This document shows positions 1 through 12,464 of a stretch of 64,000 nucleotides of DNA, piece by piece. The stretch lies in NCBI GenBank assembly GCA_030280995.1, contig JASXTE010000015.1, forward strand, positions 4,699,001-4,763,000, in the 5' to 3' direction. This stretch comes from Hemileia vastatrix. Lineage: Eukaryota; Basidiomycota; Pucciniomycetes; Pucciniales; Zaghouaniaceae. The number at the start of each line of letters is the position of its first letter. Position 1 is the stretch's first letter. The position numbers were made by a program, and so were the translations under genes. A model generated the notes under the pieces. The model saw only the letters and a program-made list of their open reading frames with translations, did no database searches and was not told where the DNA came from.

Positions 1-562
1 ATTAAAAAATAGATTTTAAGTTAAAATAAGATTTTTATATTCAAATAATATTAAATATATACAAAAAATTCAAATTTCTTATTTAGAATTGACTTCTACA
101 GTAAATATTAAATAAATTGATGTATTTATGACATACTCTGTAAATACATCTTTTTGACGCCTTCTTTTTAGAACAACTTTATTATTTGAAAATACTCCTT
201 CTGGAATATTCTTTTCTCTCTCTCATACTACTGTTTTTAGAATTTGATTGCCGTGATTTGTCTCTCCTTTGCCTATATAAGGCCTCTCTTTTTGTTGTTT
301 TTTAATCATTCATTTACTACATCATTTAATTACAACAATAACAAATCAAAACTTATTCTTATATTCTATACCATTAGTATTTACAATACGTAACTCTAAT
401 ATATAATTTATATCAATATTTTAATTCTACCTCTTTTAATTGAGTAAAGTAATCATCCTTTATTTAAGAAATATGTACAAATTTGTTGAGAGTCCATTTA
501 AACCTTTAAAATCCTCGTAAAACTTCATACCAAATCTTCTAGACCAAAAGCGTACCTTGACA
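1..562 (+). repeat. 5' LTR of RT-1 (left part outside window)
   Basis: This stretch is almost identical to about 8012-8556, the 3' part of the downstream LTR, apart from a ~20-bp difference near its start. It ends in CCTTGACA, giving the usual CA terminus. It is followed at 564-572 by TTGGGATCC, a plausible tRNA primer-binding site; the other gypsy elements in the window carry similar sequence at the same place (TTGGGGTC at RT-2, TTGGGGGC at RT-3). The LTR start (TGTCAG...) lies left of the window. Confidence 0.85.
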
Positions 563-1711
563 ATTGGGATCCTTTCCAAAATATCGATGGCGCAACGTTA
601 CTTGAGGCGTAATTGAGGGGACCATCGGTGTACAAGTACCTGTAAAGGACAAGAGAAGGCAAGAAAACGACAAACGTCATACGTCACGTGACAAAAGTTT
701 TTGCTGCGAACGGGAATCGAACCGCGCTCCAAAACTTAGGTTCATATACTGACTAAACGTTGTATATATTGTGGTAATTACTGTTATTACTATTTGTGGG
801 TTACTCTTCACTCTTCATTTGCTACGTATTTCCTTTTACTCAGCACTCTGTAAGTGGCATTAATTTGCTCATTTTGCAGGGGGAGGTGTCTGGTAATTGG
901 AATTTATTTTTATTATTATATTTTTATTTTATTTTTCCTGGTTGACAATAATAGAGCAATAACTGTTCTTAGTCCCAGAAGTAATAAAATAATTATATTT
1001 TAATATTAATTATTATAATTTTTCAGTTGACAATTGTCCTGATTAATTTAAATTGTAATTGTTCCAGTTGACAAATTGTCCTGACAATAATATTTTTTTA
1101 ATTAATAAATAATTCATATTTAATTACTTCAGTTGACTTTGAGTCCTGGTAGTTCAATAAATTTTTTTAATTAATAAAACTCATATTTAATTACTTCAGT
1201 TGACATTAAGTCCTGGTAGTTAAGTGATCAGTTTAATAAAATTTTAAAATATAAAAATTTATATTTAATTACTTCAGTTGACATTAAGTCCTGGTAGTTA
1301 AGTGATCAGTTTAATAAAATTTTAAAATATAAAAATTTATATTTAATTACTTCAGTTGAAATTAAGTCCTGGTAGTTAAGTTATCAGTTTAATAAAATTT
1401 TGTTAGATTAATAAAGTTTCATATTTGACTACTTCAGTTGACAATAAGTCCTGGTAATAAATTAGTTGAGTTAAATCCTGAAAATAAATAATTAAAAACT
1501 ATTAATAAAAATTTTAATTTATTTCTACAGTTGATTATATTATAATCCTGGTTTTAAATTTTTTTATTATTAATAAATTAATTTTATTTAAGTTGATTTT
1601 TATCCTAAAAAGATTTTTTTATTTTTATTTTTATTTTATTTCTGTTAAATAAAAATTAAAAATAAAGACTAATTAATTTGTCTCTTTTTTTCATTTCAGT
1701 TAAATCTTAAA
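563..1711 (+). repeat. RT-1 leader: primer-binding site and degenerate tandem repeats
   Basis: This is the untranslated leader between LTR and gag. From about 890 to 1580 it holds a degenerate tandem array built on CAGTTGAC, a short spacer, then AGTCCTGGTA. The best-conserved units begin near 1194, 1272, 1350 and 1431 (about 78-81 bp apart); shorter ones begin near 1022, 1063 and 1126. The RT-3 leader (about 44930-45330, minus strand) has related motifs, so the repeats belong to the element family. Their role is unknown; packaging or promoter functions are possible but only inferred. Confidence 0.6.
690..775 (-). other. tRNA-like (B-box) sequence in RT-1 leader
   Basis: On the minus strand this segment contains GGTTCGATTCCC, a canonical RNA polymerase III B box or T-loop. 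Upstream, at a tRNA-like distance, is TAGTCAGTATATG, a weak A-box resemblance. The T stem pairs only if two bases are bulged, and I cannot draw a full cloverleaf. It may be a tRNA pseudogene or a tRNA-derived SINE fragment caught in the leader. A functional tRNA is not supported. Confidence 0.3.
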
Positions 1712-4700
1712 ATGACTGACCAAAGTGGTTTTGCTGCACGTGAAGAAGAACTAGAATTAATTGATTATGATGAGCCTACTTCTGTAAGCTCTCCTTTAAC
1801 AAGAAGAATTTCTCAAACTAATAAATCCTTGCCTCAAACAGGATGTAGAAACAGAAGAAGTAGAAATCCTAGTGGACACAACTCAGGATCAGAAGCCTAT
1901 GATAAACCCACCAGAAGAGCTTCCAAAAGGCTTCAGGATAAAAAAGATGCTGTTGTATCAGCAGGTAAAGAATCTGTCTACTCACATAAAGGAGTTAAGG
2001 ACAGAAAGCTTGAGACTAAAGGTAAGGGTAGATGCCTTGGAAGAAAAGGTGAGAAGATTAGATATTTTTCTCCAAGAGAAGAAGAAACCTCTTCCTCCCA
2101 GGGATCAACAACAATTGGCTCCCCAGTCCCAAGAGAAGGTGGAAGTGTCCAAGTTGCAGTGGGACTGGCTCAACACTCAGTGGGACTACTTGGCTCAAAA
2201 CCAGCATCAGTTACCTCAGGTTGGTCCATCAAGGCCCACCCAGGTCAACCCCACTCCTCCCCACCCTTATCAAGGAGGCAAAAGAAGAAGGAAGCCCAAT
2301 GTGGTGATACCCAGCAATCTCTGGTACGTCCCTCTATTGATTCTCAAGTGCCTTTTCTTGTGGCTGACTCTGTTCCTTCAGGTAAATCTGGAAAGGAGGA
2401 TGAAACTTTGAGACCTATAGAGGCTGGGAATAGTAGACAGATATCTCATGTATCTAATCCATTACTTTTAATTGCTACCTTAATGATTAATCCTGATATG
2501 GCTGTGATTGATGAAACTCTTGACCCTGAGTTCTATGAGAGTCTGGAAAGTTACTCAGTTTCCTTATTGAGAGACACTCCAGATGTAGCAAGAATTAATG
2601 ATGAGCACTTGAGAGATATTATTGCCAAGAAAAATCATATAATGAACAATATGCAATTGACTCAGAGATATAATAGTTTGTTAACTGATCAGGGTTATCA
2701 AGCATTAAGAAGTGAAGCACAGAGAGTCTCTGATGAATTGTCTCATTACAAAGCAACCCATGAAAAGAAAGTTGCTTTATGGCAAAATATAAAAAATGAT
2801 TTGTCTAAATTAAAAGATACTGTATCTGCCTGTTGCCAAGAGGTAGAGATAGATAAGATAAATCTGAAAAGATTGAATGACCATTTGTCATCTTTTCAAC
2901 ATAAAAATCAATTATCTTTTGCAACTATCAATGAGAGTTTATCTAGTCTTCCAACAATGAAAACAAGACTAACGACCATTGAAGAACAATTGAACTCATT
3001 GTTAAATGACCAAAAATATTCTGACATTTCTGTGAAGGAACATATAGTGCAGGATGCTCAAATAGTACCTGTGGCTAGTTCATCTAAAGTAAAAATAGCT
3101 CCAGAAATACCTGTTGATAACACTGAGTTTCCATCAAAAACCAATGATGCACCAGGATCTGCAACAGAAGGATTAAAAAATGAGATTTCAGCACAATTAA
3201 AGAAATTACAGCTGCTTCTTACTCAGAAACAAGCTAGTACTAAGGAGAATCATTCAAATCAAAAGAATTGGCCAAAACTTGACCAGTACCCAACATTTGA
3301 TGGTGATTCTTCCTCTGATTGGCAACAATTTATTTGCAGAATTGATAACTTAAAAAATTCTTACAAATTCCCAGATGAGGAGATTGTGTCCAAGTTAATT
3401 TCTTTGTTCACTAATGTTTCCCTGATGTGGTATTAATCTGTTCTCCTGGATGGGAATGACTACTCATGGGAGGATTGGAAGAAATTAATTAAAGCACAAT
3501 TTGGTGGCTCCAAGTTCAGAATGGCTCAACAAAGGCAGTATGAGGATACTAGATATAGCTCTTCTACTGATAAACCTATTGAATTTTTAATGAAACTTGT
3601 AAAAATCTTAAGGGCAATGGACCCAAATATGGAGTTTGATTTATGGAAGGACAGGATCCTCTATAAATTACCAATGTCTCTGAGAGACTTGATAGTGGCC
3701 AGGACTGAGTTCTCCAAAGAACCCTCTTCTTTCATTAATACTTGCAATGAGATACTTCTAAACAATAATTATGATGCCAGAAGATTCATTCCTAGGACCC
3801 CTTTGGAGAAACCCTCCACTTACCAACAGAAACCTCTGGAAATGGTTGGTAAACCTTCTGCCCCTGTTGCACCAAAGAAGTATGCAACAAACACTTGCTT
3901 CAAGTGCAACAAGCCTTGGCAGAAAGGCCATGTTTGTGACAAGAAGATAAATCTTGTAGAACAAAGGGAGGAGCATGTTGATGACACAGTGGCACTGGAT
4001 GATACATCAAGTGATTGTGCCAGCAATATTTCATATGAATCTCAACAAGAAATCTTGATGCTGGAAGAGGATATTCATTATTTAAATACTATTGATATTG
4101 ATAATAATGCTTTATCTAAAGTTGAGGATGCTGAGATCATAAGGAACATTGAGGATAGCTCAATTATTATTGCCCCTCTCAAGGCACCAGTCTTGATCAA
4201 TGGAACCAGCATTGAAGTTGTTCTGGATTCTGGAGCTGGAGGAAGTGTAGTATCTGAAGGAGCACTTGCTTCAGTAGATCAAGACTATAAATCTAAACTG
4301 ATGCCTATCATTTCTGAAAATTGGAGAGGGTATGGCTCTGTTTTGTCCCCCATTTGTAAATACAAAGCCACAGTGTTTTTTAAATATAACCATGGTTTTG
4401 TAAGAGCTATTTGTGATTTTGTTGTCATGAAGAATAACAACTTAAGAAATTGGTTTATTGTAGGGAATGATATTTTAACCAAGTATGGCATAAAATTGGA
4501 TCCCTCAAATCAATGTTTCACAATGGGGATGAATGGTAAGAGAAAATTTATGATTTCCTCCCCTAAAAAATTATTGAAACCAGAATTAAACACATGTAAT
4601 TCTGTAGTTCAATGTAAAGGAAGATCTACAAAAGAGATGCATGCCCTTTTGTCTGAAATTGACAATGCCTCTTTTGGAGAACAACTTTCTGGTGAGGATA

Positions 4701-7700
4701 AAGATTCCATCATTAACTTGATAAAGTCTTTTCCTATGGCCTTTGCTCATGGGTCACATGAACTGGGATTAGTTAAAGAGGAAATGAAACTTTCATTGTC
4801 TTGCCCATTAACTGATATACCGCCTAGTTTAAAGAAGAAGCCTTATCCTGCTTCCCCCACAAAGAGAAAAGATATTGAAGACAATATCTCTACCCTTTTA
4901 AAAATGAATATTATTGAAAAGGTAGTTGAAACACCTAAATATTGTGTTATCTCACCTGTCCTAATTTCTTATGAGAAAGATAAAGCCAGGTTATGTGGTG
5001 ATCATAGAGCACTAAACACTTATACTGTTGATGATATCTACCCTTTACCTAGAATCAGCTCTATACATGCTACTTTACAGGGTGCTAAATATATTAGCTG
5101 TTTGGATGGTAATAAAGGATATCACCAGGTACCTGTTGAGAAAAATTCTCAGAACTTTCTGATGATTGCCACTCATATGGGTATTTATAAGTATATTAGG
5201 ATGCCATTTGGCCCTAAAAATGCCCCTTCAGTTTTCCAAAAAGTAATGGATAACACATTCCATCAAGAGATAATTGAAGGATGGCTGATGGTTTATATTG
5301 ATGATATCATTATATTCTCAAAAACATTTGAGGACCATCTTAAACACCTGTGTAAATTATTCCAGAAAATGGATGAAATAAATATGACACTTGCTTTGAA
5401 GAAATGTAAATTTGGTTTCCATTCTTTAAAAGTTCTTGGTCATGTTGTTTCAGGCTTACAGATATGTGTTGACCAGAACAAAGTGGCAGCCATACAACAG
5501 GTGAAAGCTCCTACAGCAGTGAGAGAGCTCTAAAGTTTTTTGGGAATGTGTGGATACTATAGACAGTATATTAAAAATTACCAAGTCATAGCTTTACCCC
5601 TTACCCAATTAACTAGAAAGGATGTTGCTTTTGTCTGGAATAGTGAAAGACAAAGAGCCTTTGACACTATGAAACACTGTTTGATGTCAGCACCAATTCT
5701 TGCTTTACCTGACTTTAATCAACCATTTGTTTTGTACACTGATGCCAGTTTCATTGGTCTTGGTGCTGCCCTCCATCAAAAACAAGTGATAAATGATAAA
5801 GTTTCAGAAGTAGTAATTTGTTATATTTCAAGAACCTTGAGAAATAGTGAATTGAAATATGGTGCTACTCAATTAGAGTGTTTAGCTGTAGTATGGGCTC
5901 TAGAAAAGCTTCATTATTACCTAGATGACCAGAAATTTGAACTTGTCACTGACTGCAGTGCAGTTAAATCCCTTTTAAACTTGAAAACACCTAACAGACA
6001 TATGTTCAGATGGAAGCTGGCTGTTCAAGAGTACAGAGGGAGAATGACAATTATTCATAGGGCTGGTATTGTTCACTCAAATGTGGATATGTTATCAAGG
6101 TTACCTTTACCAAATGATGACTCTAATCCTGCTTATGATCCTGAGGATGAAATTATTCATATTCATGGGATATATGTGGTTGATATGGAGAAGGAGCTAT
6201 TACAGCTTATTCTGGAATCATATGATAAGGACACTGACTTGAAAAAGTTATGCACCATATTAAATGATCCAAAGAATGCTTCAATACAAGCATTAATTAA
6301 AACCCTTCCACCAAAGTACCAAAAAGCTTTGGAAAAAGGTAAATTTTCAATTGATGAAGGATATCTATATTATAGAAGAAAGTTGAGTAATGTTATTGTT
6401 ATTCCTCCTTCTATGAAAGAAATCATCTTGAAAATTTGTCATGATGACATGTTAGCTGGACATTTTGATCTTGACAAAACAATGATCAGAATTAAGAACA
6501 CTGCTTGGTGGGCTAATATGTCTGAAGACACAAAATTATATGTTGAATCTTGTGACTCTTGCCAAAAATCAAAAAGATTAACTGGTAAAAGAGCAGGATT
6601 AATGCAACATATTGAACCTCCTGATGCTCCATGGCAAATAATAAACATGGATTTTGTAACAGGATTACCTATTGCTGGTAAAGACAGTTATAACTCTTGT
6701 TGGGTTATTGTGGACAGATTCACAAAAATGTGTAAATTTATCCCTACCCACAAGGATGTTTCCACTAAAGAATTAGCTTTCTTATGGTGGTCCCATATGT
6801 TTAATACTGCTGGTTTTCCTAAAGCCATAATCTCTGACAAAGACCTTAAATTTACTTCTGAATTTTGGATGTCTCTGATGGATGTTTGTGGTTGTGATCT
6901 GAAACTATCTACTGCCCATCACCCTCAGACTGATGGTTTAGCTGAAAGAATGATCCAGACTTTAGAGGACATGATAAGAAGATATTGTGCCTTTGGCCTT
7001 GAGTATAAAGATAATGACAGATTCACTCATGATTGGCTTACCTTACTTCCTGGGTTAGAATTTGCTTATAATAGCACTGTTCATTCTGTTACTCAAAGAA
7101 AGCCTTTTGAGCTCTGGCTTGGATATGTTCCAAATACTCCTGCCCAAATTCTCAATAACAAAATACCTAAATTGGATATACATCCTGGTGTAAAATCTTT
7201 TCTTCAAATGCAGAAACTATGTAGAAATCATGCTCAAAAATGTATTGAAAAATCATTTGAATATGAGAAGAAAAGATGGGACAAATCCCATATAGAATAC
7301 ACTTTTAAAAAGGGTGATGAAGTGTTGATTTCTACAGTCCACTTCAACTTACAAGGTAATAACAAATTGAAAGATCCATTTGTTGGTCATTTGTTGTCAG
7401 AAGAATGATTGGAGATAATGCAGTTGAAGTTATTCTTTATTCTCCATATGACAGAAAACATCCTGTTTTTCCAATATCTCTTTTGAAACCTTACACATCC
7501 AATAGTGATTTATTTCCAAAAAGGAGGGGTAGACCAAAGAAAACCCCAAATGAAATCACTGAAACAGCAGAAATTGAAAAATTTTTAAATGACAGAATAG
7601 TCACTGCTTGGAAAGGTACAGAATACTTATTGAGATTCAAGAATAAATCATCTGAATATGATTCTTGGATACCTGGGAAGGAGATATCTAATCTTCCTAC

Positions 7701-7734
7701 TCTACTAAAAAAGTATAAAAAGAAAAAATCATAG
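1712..7734 (+). pseudogene. Ty3/gypsy chromovirus gag-pol (RT-1), broken by two stops and a frameshift
   Basis: Encodes a retrotransposon polyprotein in one frame from ATG 1712. The order is: gag with basic N-terminus and a coiled-coil-rich middle (about 2600-3060); gag core from about 3270 (KNWPKLDQYP, DWQQFI); zinc knuckle CFKCNKPWQKGHVC near 3895; aspartic protease VLDSGAGG near 4220; reverse transcriptase with YIDD near 5296; RNase H YTDAS near 5738; integrase with an H2C2 zinc finger near 6440-6560 and catalytic D (NMDFVTG), D (ISDKD) and E (LAERM); and a C-terminal chromodomain (about 7573-7731, EYLLRFKNKSSEYDSWIP). In-frame TAA stops sit at 3434-3436 and 5531-5533; the homologous RT-2 copy reads Glu and Gln there. 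A one-base frame change near 7390 separates integrase from the chromodomain. Protein family and domain order are clear; this copy is not intact. Confidence 0.92.
1872..2411 (+). CDS. +1 overlapping coiled-coil ORF within RT-1 gag
   Basis: This frame is +1 relative to the long gag frame and encodes a heptad-like stretch (LSTHIKELRTESLRLKVRV) followed by a WDW motif and HPYQGGKRRRK. The same +1 frame is open in RT-3 (44172-44625, minus), with clear protein similarity (SSHIKELKAERMKYKARV, then KWDYL), and in RT-2 (59763-60044, minus; KWKWDWF, HPYKGKKRQK). Protein-level conservation in this frame, with weaker conservation of the other frame here, suggests it is really translated. It could be a separate small ORF, an upstream exon or a frameshift product. 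The last ~30 codons (hydrophobic) look non-coding. A GTACGT donor-like site follows LWY at about 2322. Confidence 0.5.
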   Translation: MDTTQDQKPMINPPEELPKGFRIKKMLLYQQVKNLSTHIKELRTESLRLKVRVDALEEKVRRLDIFLQEKKKPLPPRDQQQLAPQSQEKVEVSKLQWDWLNTQWDYLAQNQHQLPQVGPSRPTQVNPTPPHPYQGGKRRRKPNVVIPSNLWYVPLLILKCLFLWLTLFLQVNLERRMKL

Positions 7735-7769
7735 CATTTTTTTTATTGTTTTTTTTTAGAGTGAGGGAG

Positions 7770-8556
7770 TGTCAGCAAGGCTACTAGACTTACCCAGTGA
7801 AATAATTAATTATTTACTGGATGGAGCCGCACCTTATCATTTTAATTATTATTTAATTATAAATTGGTTACATTAAAATTAGTTATAATAAATTAACTAA
7901 TTACAGAATGATAAAATTAAATAAATAATTAAAATTAAAATATAAAATTGTCCCTTATATTTTTCTCTAACACCGTGCTCATTTGACAGGTTGGAAAAAA
8001 ATAAAAATTTATATTAAAAAATAGATTTTAATATTCAAATAATATTAAATATATACAAAAAATTCAAATTTCTTATTTAGAATTGACTTCTACAGTAAAT
8101 ATTAAATAAATTGATGTATTTATGACATACTCTGTAAATACATCTTTTTGACGCCTTCTTTTTAGAACAACTTTATTATTTGAAAATACTCCTTCTGGAA
8201 TATTCTTTTCTCTCTCTCGTACTACTGTTTTTAGAATTTGATTGCCGTGATTTGTCTCTCCTTTGCCTATATAAGGCCTCTCTTTTTGTTGTTTTTTAAT
8301 CATTCATTTACTACATCATTTAATTACAACAATAACAAATCAAAACTTATTCTTATATTCTATACCATTAGTATTTACAATACGTAACTCTAATATATAA
8401 TTTATATCAATATTTTAATTCTACCTCTTTTAATTGAGTAAAGTAATCATCCTTTATTTAAGAAATATGTACAAATTTGTTGAGAGTCCATTTAAACCTT
8501 TAAAATCCTCATAAAACTTCATACCAAATCTTCTAGACCAAAAGCGTACCTTGACA
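7770..8556 (+). repeat. 3' LTR of RT-1
   Basis: A 787-bp LTR with TGTCAG...TTGACA ends. It is preceded by a purine-rich tract (AGAGTGAGGGAG, 7758-7769), the expected polypurine tract for plus-strand priming. Its 3' two-thirds match 1-562. The near-identity implies fairly recent insertion even though the coding region is broken. The base after the LTR starts GTACT, one copy of the expected 5-bp target duplication; the other copy lies outside the window. Homologous LTRs occur at 62511-63212 (RT-5) and, more distantly, 45580-50590 (RT-3). Confidence 0.9.
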
Positions 8557-9870
8557 GTACTGGTGTATTCTCTCTTGTAGTATACCCTACCTCCTCAATT
8601 TCTTCTGGGTTTTCATACTTGGCACCATCCCTTCTTGGTTTAATAACAGTCTACGGAGAAATATTCTTATCATTTGCTGCAAAAATTTCCAGCTGTGCTG
8701 TAGTGAGTGGTGCTGAAACTTTGCCCTTTTTGATTTTAAAATCCAATACCGCACAAGTAACTTCAAAATTAACTGACTTTGTGTTTTTATCTGCTGGCTC
8801 CTTATCCTTACTAGTCCTAACTTCTATGGCCTTTTTGTTAATATGATCAATTAATTTAGCTGGAGTCCCTCAATTCTTATCCATTACAAGCTTTGTGCCA
8901 TCCTCTAACATTAGCACTGTAACATATTCCAAAACAGCTTTGTCTTCCTTTTCCTTCTGAAGCTCATTACATCTCATTCTTGTATGGACATCTTTATTGC
9001 AGTAATAACATACCATAGAATAAAGCCTCAATGGTTGAGGAGTAAACCTTGGCTTGGGTTTAGCCGCTTTTTTCAACTTCTTCTCCATCTCTTTTATCCT
9101 TGCCATCACTGAATTTGAATCCTGAAATTTTGTCTTTGGGTTTGGAGTTGGCACTGAAGAGGGTGATCCAAAGCTTGACAAAACCTCCACCACTTCTACA
9201 TCCTCCAAAGAAACCCTAGCTACTTGACGCTCTACCTGAGGCAACTTCATTTCAGATTCTACCTCTGTTCCCACTGCCTCTGAACCTGGGTACTTATAAT
9301 CCCCATTCTTCTTTATGTCCAATTTTCCTTTTTTATCTAGGCCTTTTTTTTCCCAGTCTTCAACCTCAGGCACTAAAGCCTCAAAAAACTAAGGTAATGA
9401 TGCACCAGTGTCACTAAATTCCTTGTTACTGACCAAATAATCCACTACTCCATCAAATTCTTTAGGGTCTTTGGTACCCCCTTTAGCTTTAACTTTATTT
9501 ACCAAAATGTCTAGGGCTTTAATTGTATACCTTGTTTCCTTAGTAACTTTAGGCCATATTTTTAGAATTTGTGCTTTCAGCTGTGTCCAATCATGTTTCT
9601 CATGACCATCCAGCTCCTCCAGATTGTCCTTACATTAATTAGCAACAAAAAGTAACACTTGGTACACCATATAATAGTCTAATGCTCCATAAAATTTTGC
9701 TGCTTGTTCAAATGTCCTCAAAAACTATTGAGTGTTGATTCCTGTAAAACTCAAGCTTTTTTCCTTGCATATAATTATTGTTAAAACTCTAGGTGGTAAT
9801 GACGCTGTAGAATTGGGTGATTTTTCCCTCTCATGAGTAACTTTAGAAGTAGTAGCTTTAGGCTCCATTC
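8557..9870 (-). pseudogene. Decayed gag of an older LTR retroelement (RT-4)
   Basis: The minus strand reads, in one frame, from about MEPKATTSKVTHEREKSP (near 9867) through a capsid-like region (FLRTFEQAAKFYGALDYY, KHDWTQLKAQILKIWPKV) to a zinc knuckle CYYCNKDVHTRMRC (near 8990), a CX2CX4HX4C nucleocapsid motif. In-frame stops interrupt it near 9728, 9650, 9394, 8870 and 8640. The ORF with the zinc knuckle, 8870-9373, is only the best-preserved piece. The frame is cut at 8556/8557 by the RT-1 3' LTR, so RT-1 inserted into this element and any pol region lies left of the window. It differs from the RT-1/RT-2 gag in knuckle spacing, so it belongs to another family. Confidence 0.7.
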
Positions 9871-10488
9871 TACCTTTTAACTACTAAAATAATAAAAAAC
9901 AAATAAACAATAAAGCTTATACCAACTACATTCTTTAATAAAGCCCTACTCTATCCTCTGATAATGATTTTATCCACTTGTTGTAACCTTAAATCTCTTC
10001 CTTAAAACTCCAGCTTGATTATGTCCTCTTCAGTGAAACCTGGAAAAACAAAATAATAAACAAACTTACAATCTGGCTTCCACTGTTTGGAAATCAATTG
10101 TAGAAAGTAAAAGTGTTCTATAATACTAAGCTATAGACACAATTGTGGATGAGTTGTCTCTCCTCTCTAAAACTAATTTAAAAAGATGTGCCTCCCACTC
10201 TAATATTTATAGACAGTGAAAGTACATATTATAAGTATGGTTATATATTTTAGGGAAAGAAAGTAGAATGGGTAAATAGAGAATTTTTTTGAATAAAGAA
10301 ATAATATATTTTAATATAAAAAATCAATTTTTCGGCTAGATCTATTCTCAGTCCCTACCTATTGAAGCGCTCTATCTAATACTATCCTTACTTTAGCAAT
10401 ATAATAACTCTACAGCACTACTTCTGGTATGCACACCCCATGTGAACAAAAAAATAAAATATATCTAAATTTCTTTTCTACAAATAAT
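9871..10488. other. RT-4 leader and possible LTR fragment; no gene seen
   Basis: No ORF of note. At 10086 TGTTTGGAA begins a segment that could be the inner end of the RT-4 LTR (minus-strand reading ends TTCCAAACA and is followed by GTGGAAGCCAGATTG, a candidate primer site). A matching TTCCAACA end occurs at about 43304-43312, beyond the giant element and the solo LTR. If real, the RT-4 LTR was split by both insertions. This is tentative. Confidence 0.3.
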
Positions 10489-10528
10489 CACCACAGAAAA
10501 AATGGGGGGGTATTGCTAGCAATACCCC
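10489..10528 (+). repeat. Left terminal inverted repeat of giant element
   Basis: Starts CACCACAG, continues through an A-run and T to GGGGGGG, and ends in a 22-bp perfect palindrome (10507-10528) centred on GCTAGC. It matches the reverse complement of 37336-37375. Just inside (about 10650-10735) TTGATC occurs five times in under 100 bp, possible subterminal binding sites. Confidence 0.8.
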
Positions 10529-12433
10529 TTGCTTGAACTCCGTTGAGCCACAAATCTATGCTTGAATTATGCACACATCATCACCATGTAGGAAATTGTT
10601 TGGCCTTACATTTGGTCAGAGATTTGTCACAAATTGAGCTCAAGATGAACCTACATTGATCACCGTTTGATCTTGTAAAATCCTAATTTGATCATCAGTT
10701 AAACTCCCTTTGATCTCACTTTGATCTAACATAAGCTTTTTCATATCCAATATGTCAACTATTCACTTTCAAAAAGATTCGTAATGAATTTCACATGGAA
10801 TATTAGAAACGAAACCAGTAATTTTGAGTAAATGTCTCATCAAAATGATTAATCTACAACAAAATACCATCAAAATTCAATCTGATTACTGAAAACTTTT
10901 GGTAAAATGACTAATAGATATTTAAATTGGAAAATAATATTCCATTTCTCAATTTCAAATTCAAAATATAAATCCTCGTTTGAAATGTGAATTTTGTAGA
11001 TTCCTTGCCTTCCTATATTATGATTAATATTTGAGGTATTTTACACCTTTGTAAATATGGTGTTGTGCTGCTAGAAATTATCTCTGTTTCAATTCAACTT
11101 TATTGAAGCTTGATTCCAGAATGATACATATTTTATAACTATTTTGAGAAAAAAGTAACTAGTAATGAATTTAGCCTTTTATCTGTCCTTTATTAAACCT
11201 CACTTAATCCTACTTAAATCCAAATTGACCCACAAAAACCTTATTTGGGATATTTTTTAGCCCAGGATGATTCAAGATTGGAGCAAAATATTATTTTAAA
11301 TATCCAATATGCCTATTGATTAAATTTCTTCAAGCTTACTTTAATTTCACATTAACATTAACTTTCACAGGAAATATTAAACACAAATCTTGAAAATATA
11401 GTATTTAAAATCATAATAAATATAATATAATATGCTTACAACAAAATTTTCTTTCTGGATTAATTGAAACAAAAAATTGTTCATTTGTGAAAATAGAAAA
11501 AATACTATCCATCCTGAATTTAGAATTCATTTTTAAAAATTTAATGCCCCCTCACTTTCAAGTTTATCATGTATTTTCAAAATTATATTTTTAATAATTT
11601 TGTGAATAGTACACCTGAGATATAAACTTGGGGATATCAAAAACTAAAACATCAGCAAATTGAAATGTTTTTTATTGTTATGAATGGAAATAATAATTGA
11701 AAAACACCATTAGAGCAAGTTTTATTTTGAATAATAGGCATACTTTCTCATGTAAATTTCAATAAAAATAATTTTTATTCTTACATAAGTTGCGGTGGAT
11801 ACATTTGAGCTCAAAAAGAATTAAAATTGACAAAATAAGACTTCTATAATTCATATTCAAAAATGAAATCACCCTTCATTATCTACCTGTAAACTATTTT
11901 AAATTGAATAATTTCAAAGTCAGTATATACTGATGTTATTTTTTCTTCTAAAAAATTTATTATATAGATTAATAGTCATAAACAGTTGACATAGATGTTA
12001 AATTTATATAAGCAATCTTTAATTCATAAAATGATAAAACTATCTTTTATGTAAAAAGTGATGAAGGAAAAAAATATTATTAAATTTTTGATGCACTATC
12101 AATAAAATTGAAGATAGAGCATATCAAAAGTTTAAACTTAATTTCAATTTTGATATCATCATTTTATTTTATTTTACTTGAGTAGAAAACAGATTTTAAA
12201 TCTCAATATAATTTTAAATCCCATTAGTTTGTAGATTTCAACATTTGAAACTATGAAATAAATATTTATGAAAGAATTTTACAATATTTGCCCTTCTAAA
12301 AACTCATAAATCCAACTTCAAATCTTCTAACCTTCACAAGTAACCACAATGCATTCTGAAAATACTCTATATTTAAATAATTAAAGGTAAATAAAATTAT
12401 GTTTTTATTCTTTATTTCAATTTTTGATAAATA

Positions 12434-12464
<31 letters not shown>

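Noticed and set aside
8073..8303. LTR ORF MIKKQQKERPYIGKGETNHG and its RT-5 counterpart at 62691-62924
   Set aside because: Shared because the LTRs are homologous; short, lysine-rich from AT-rich DNA, and spans the TATA-like part of the LTR.
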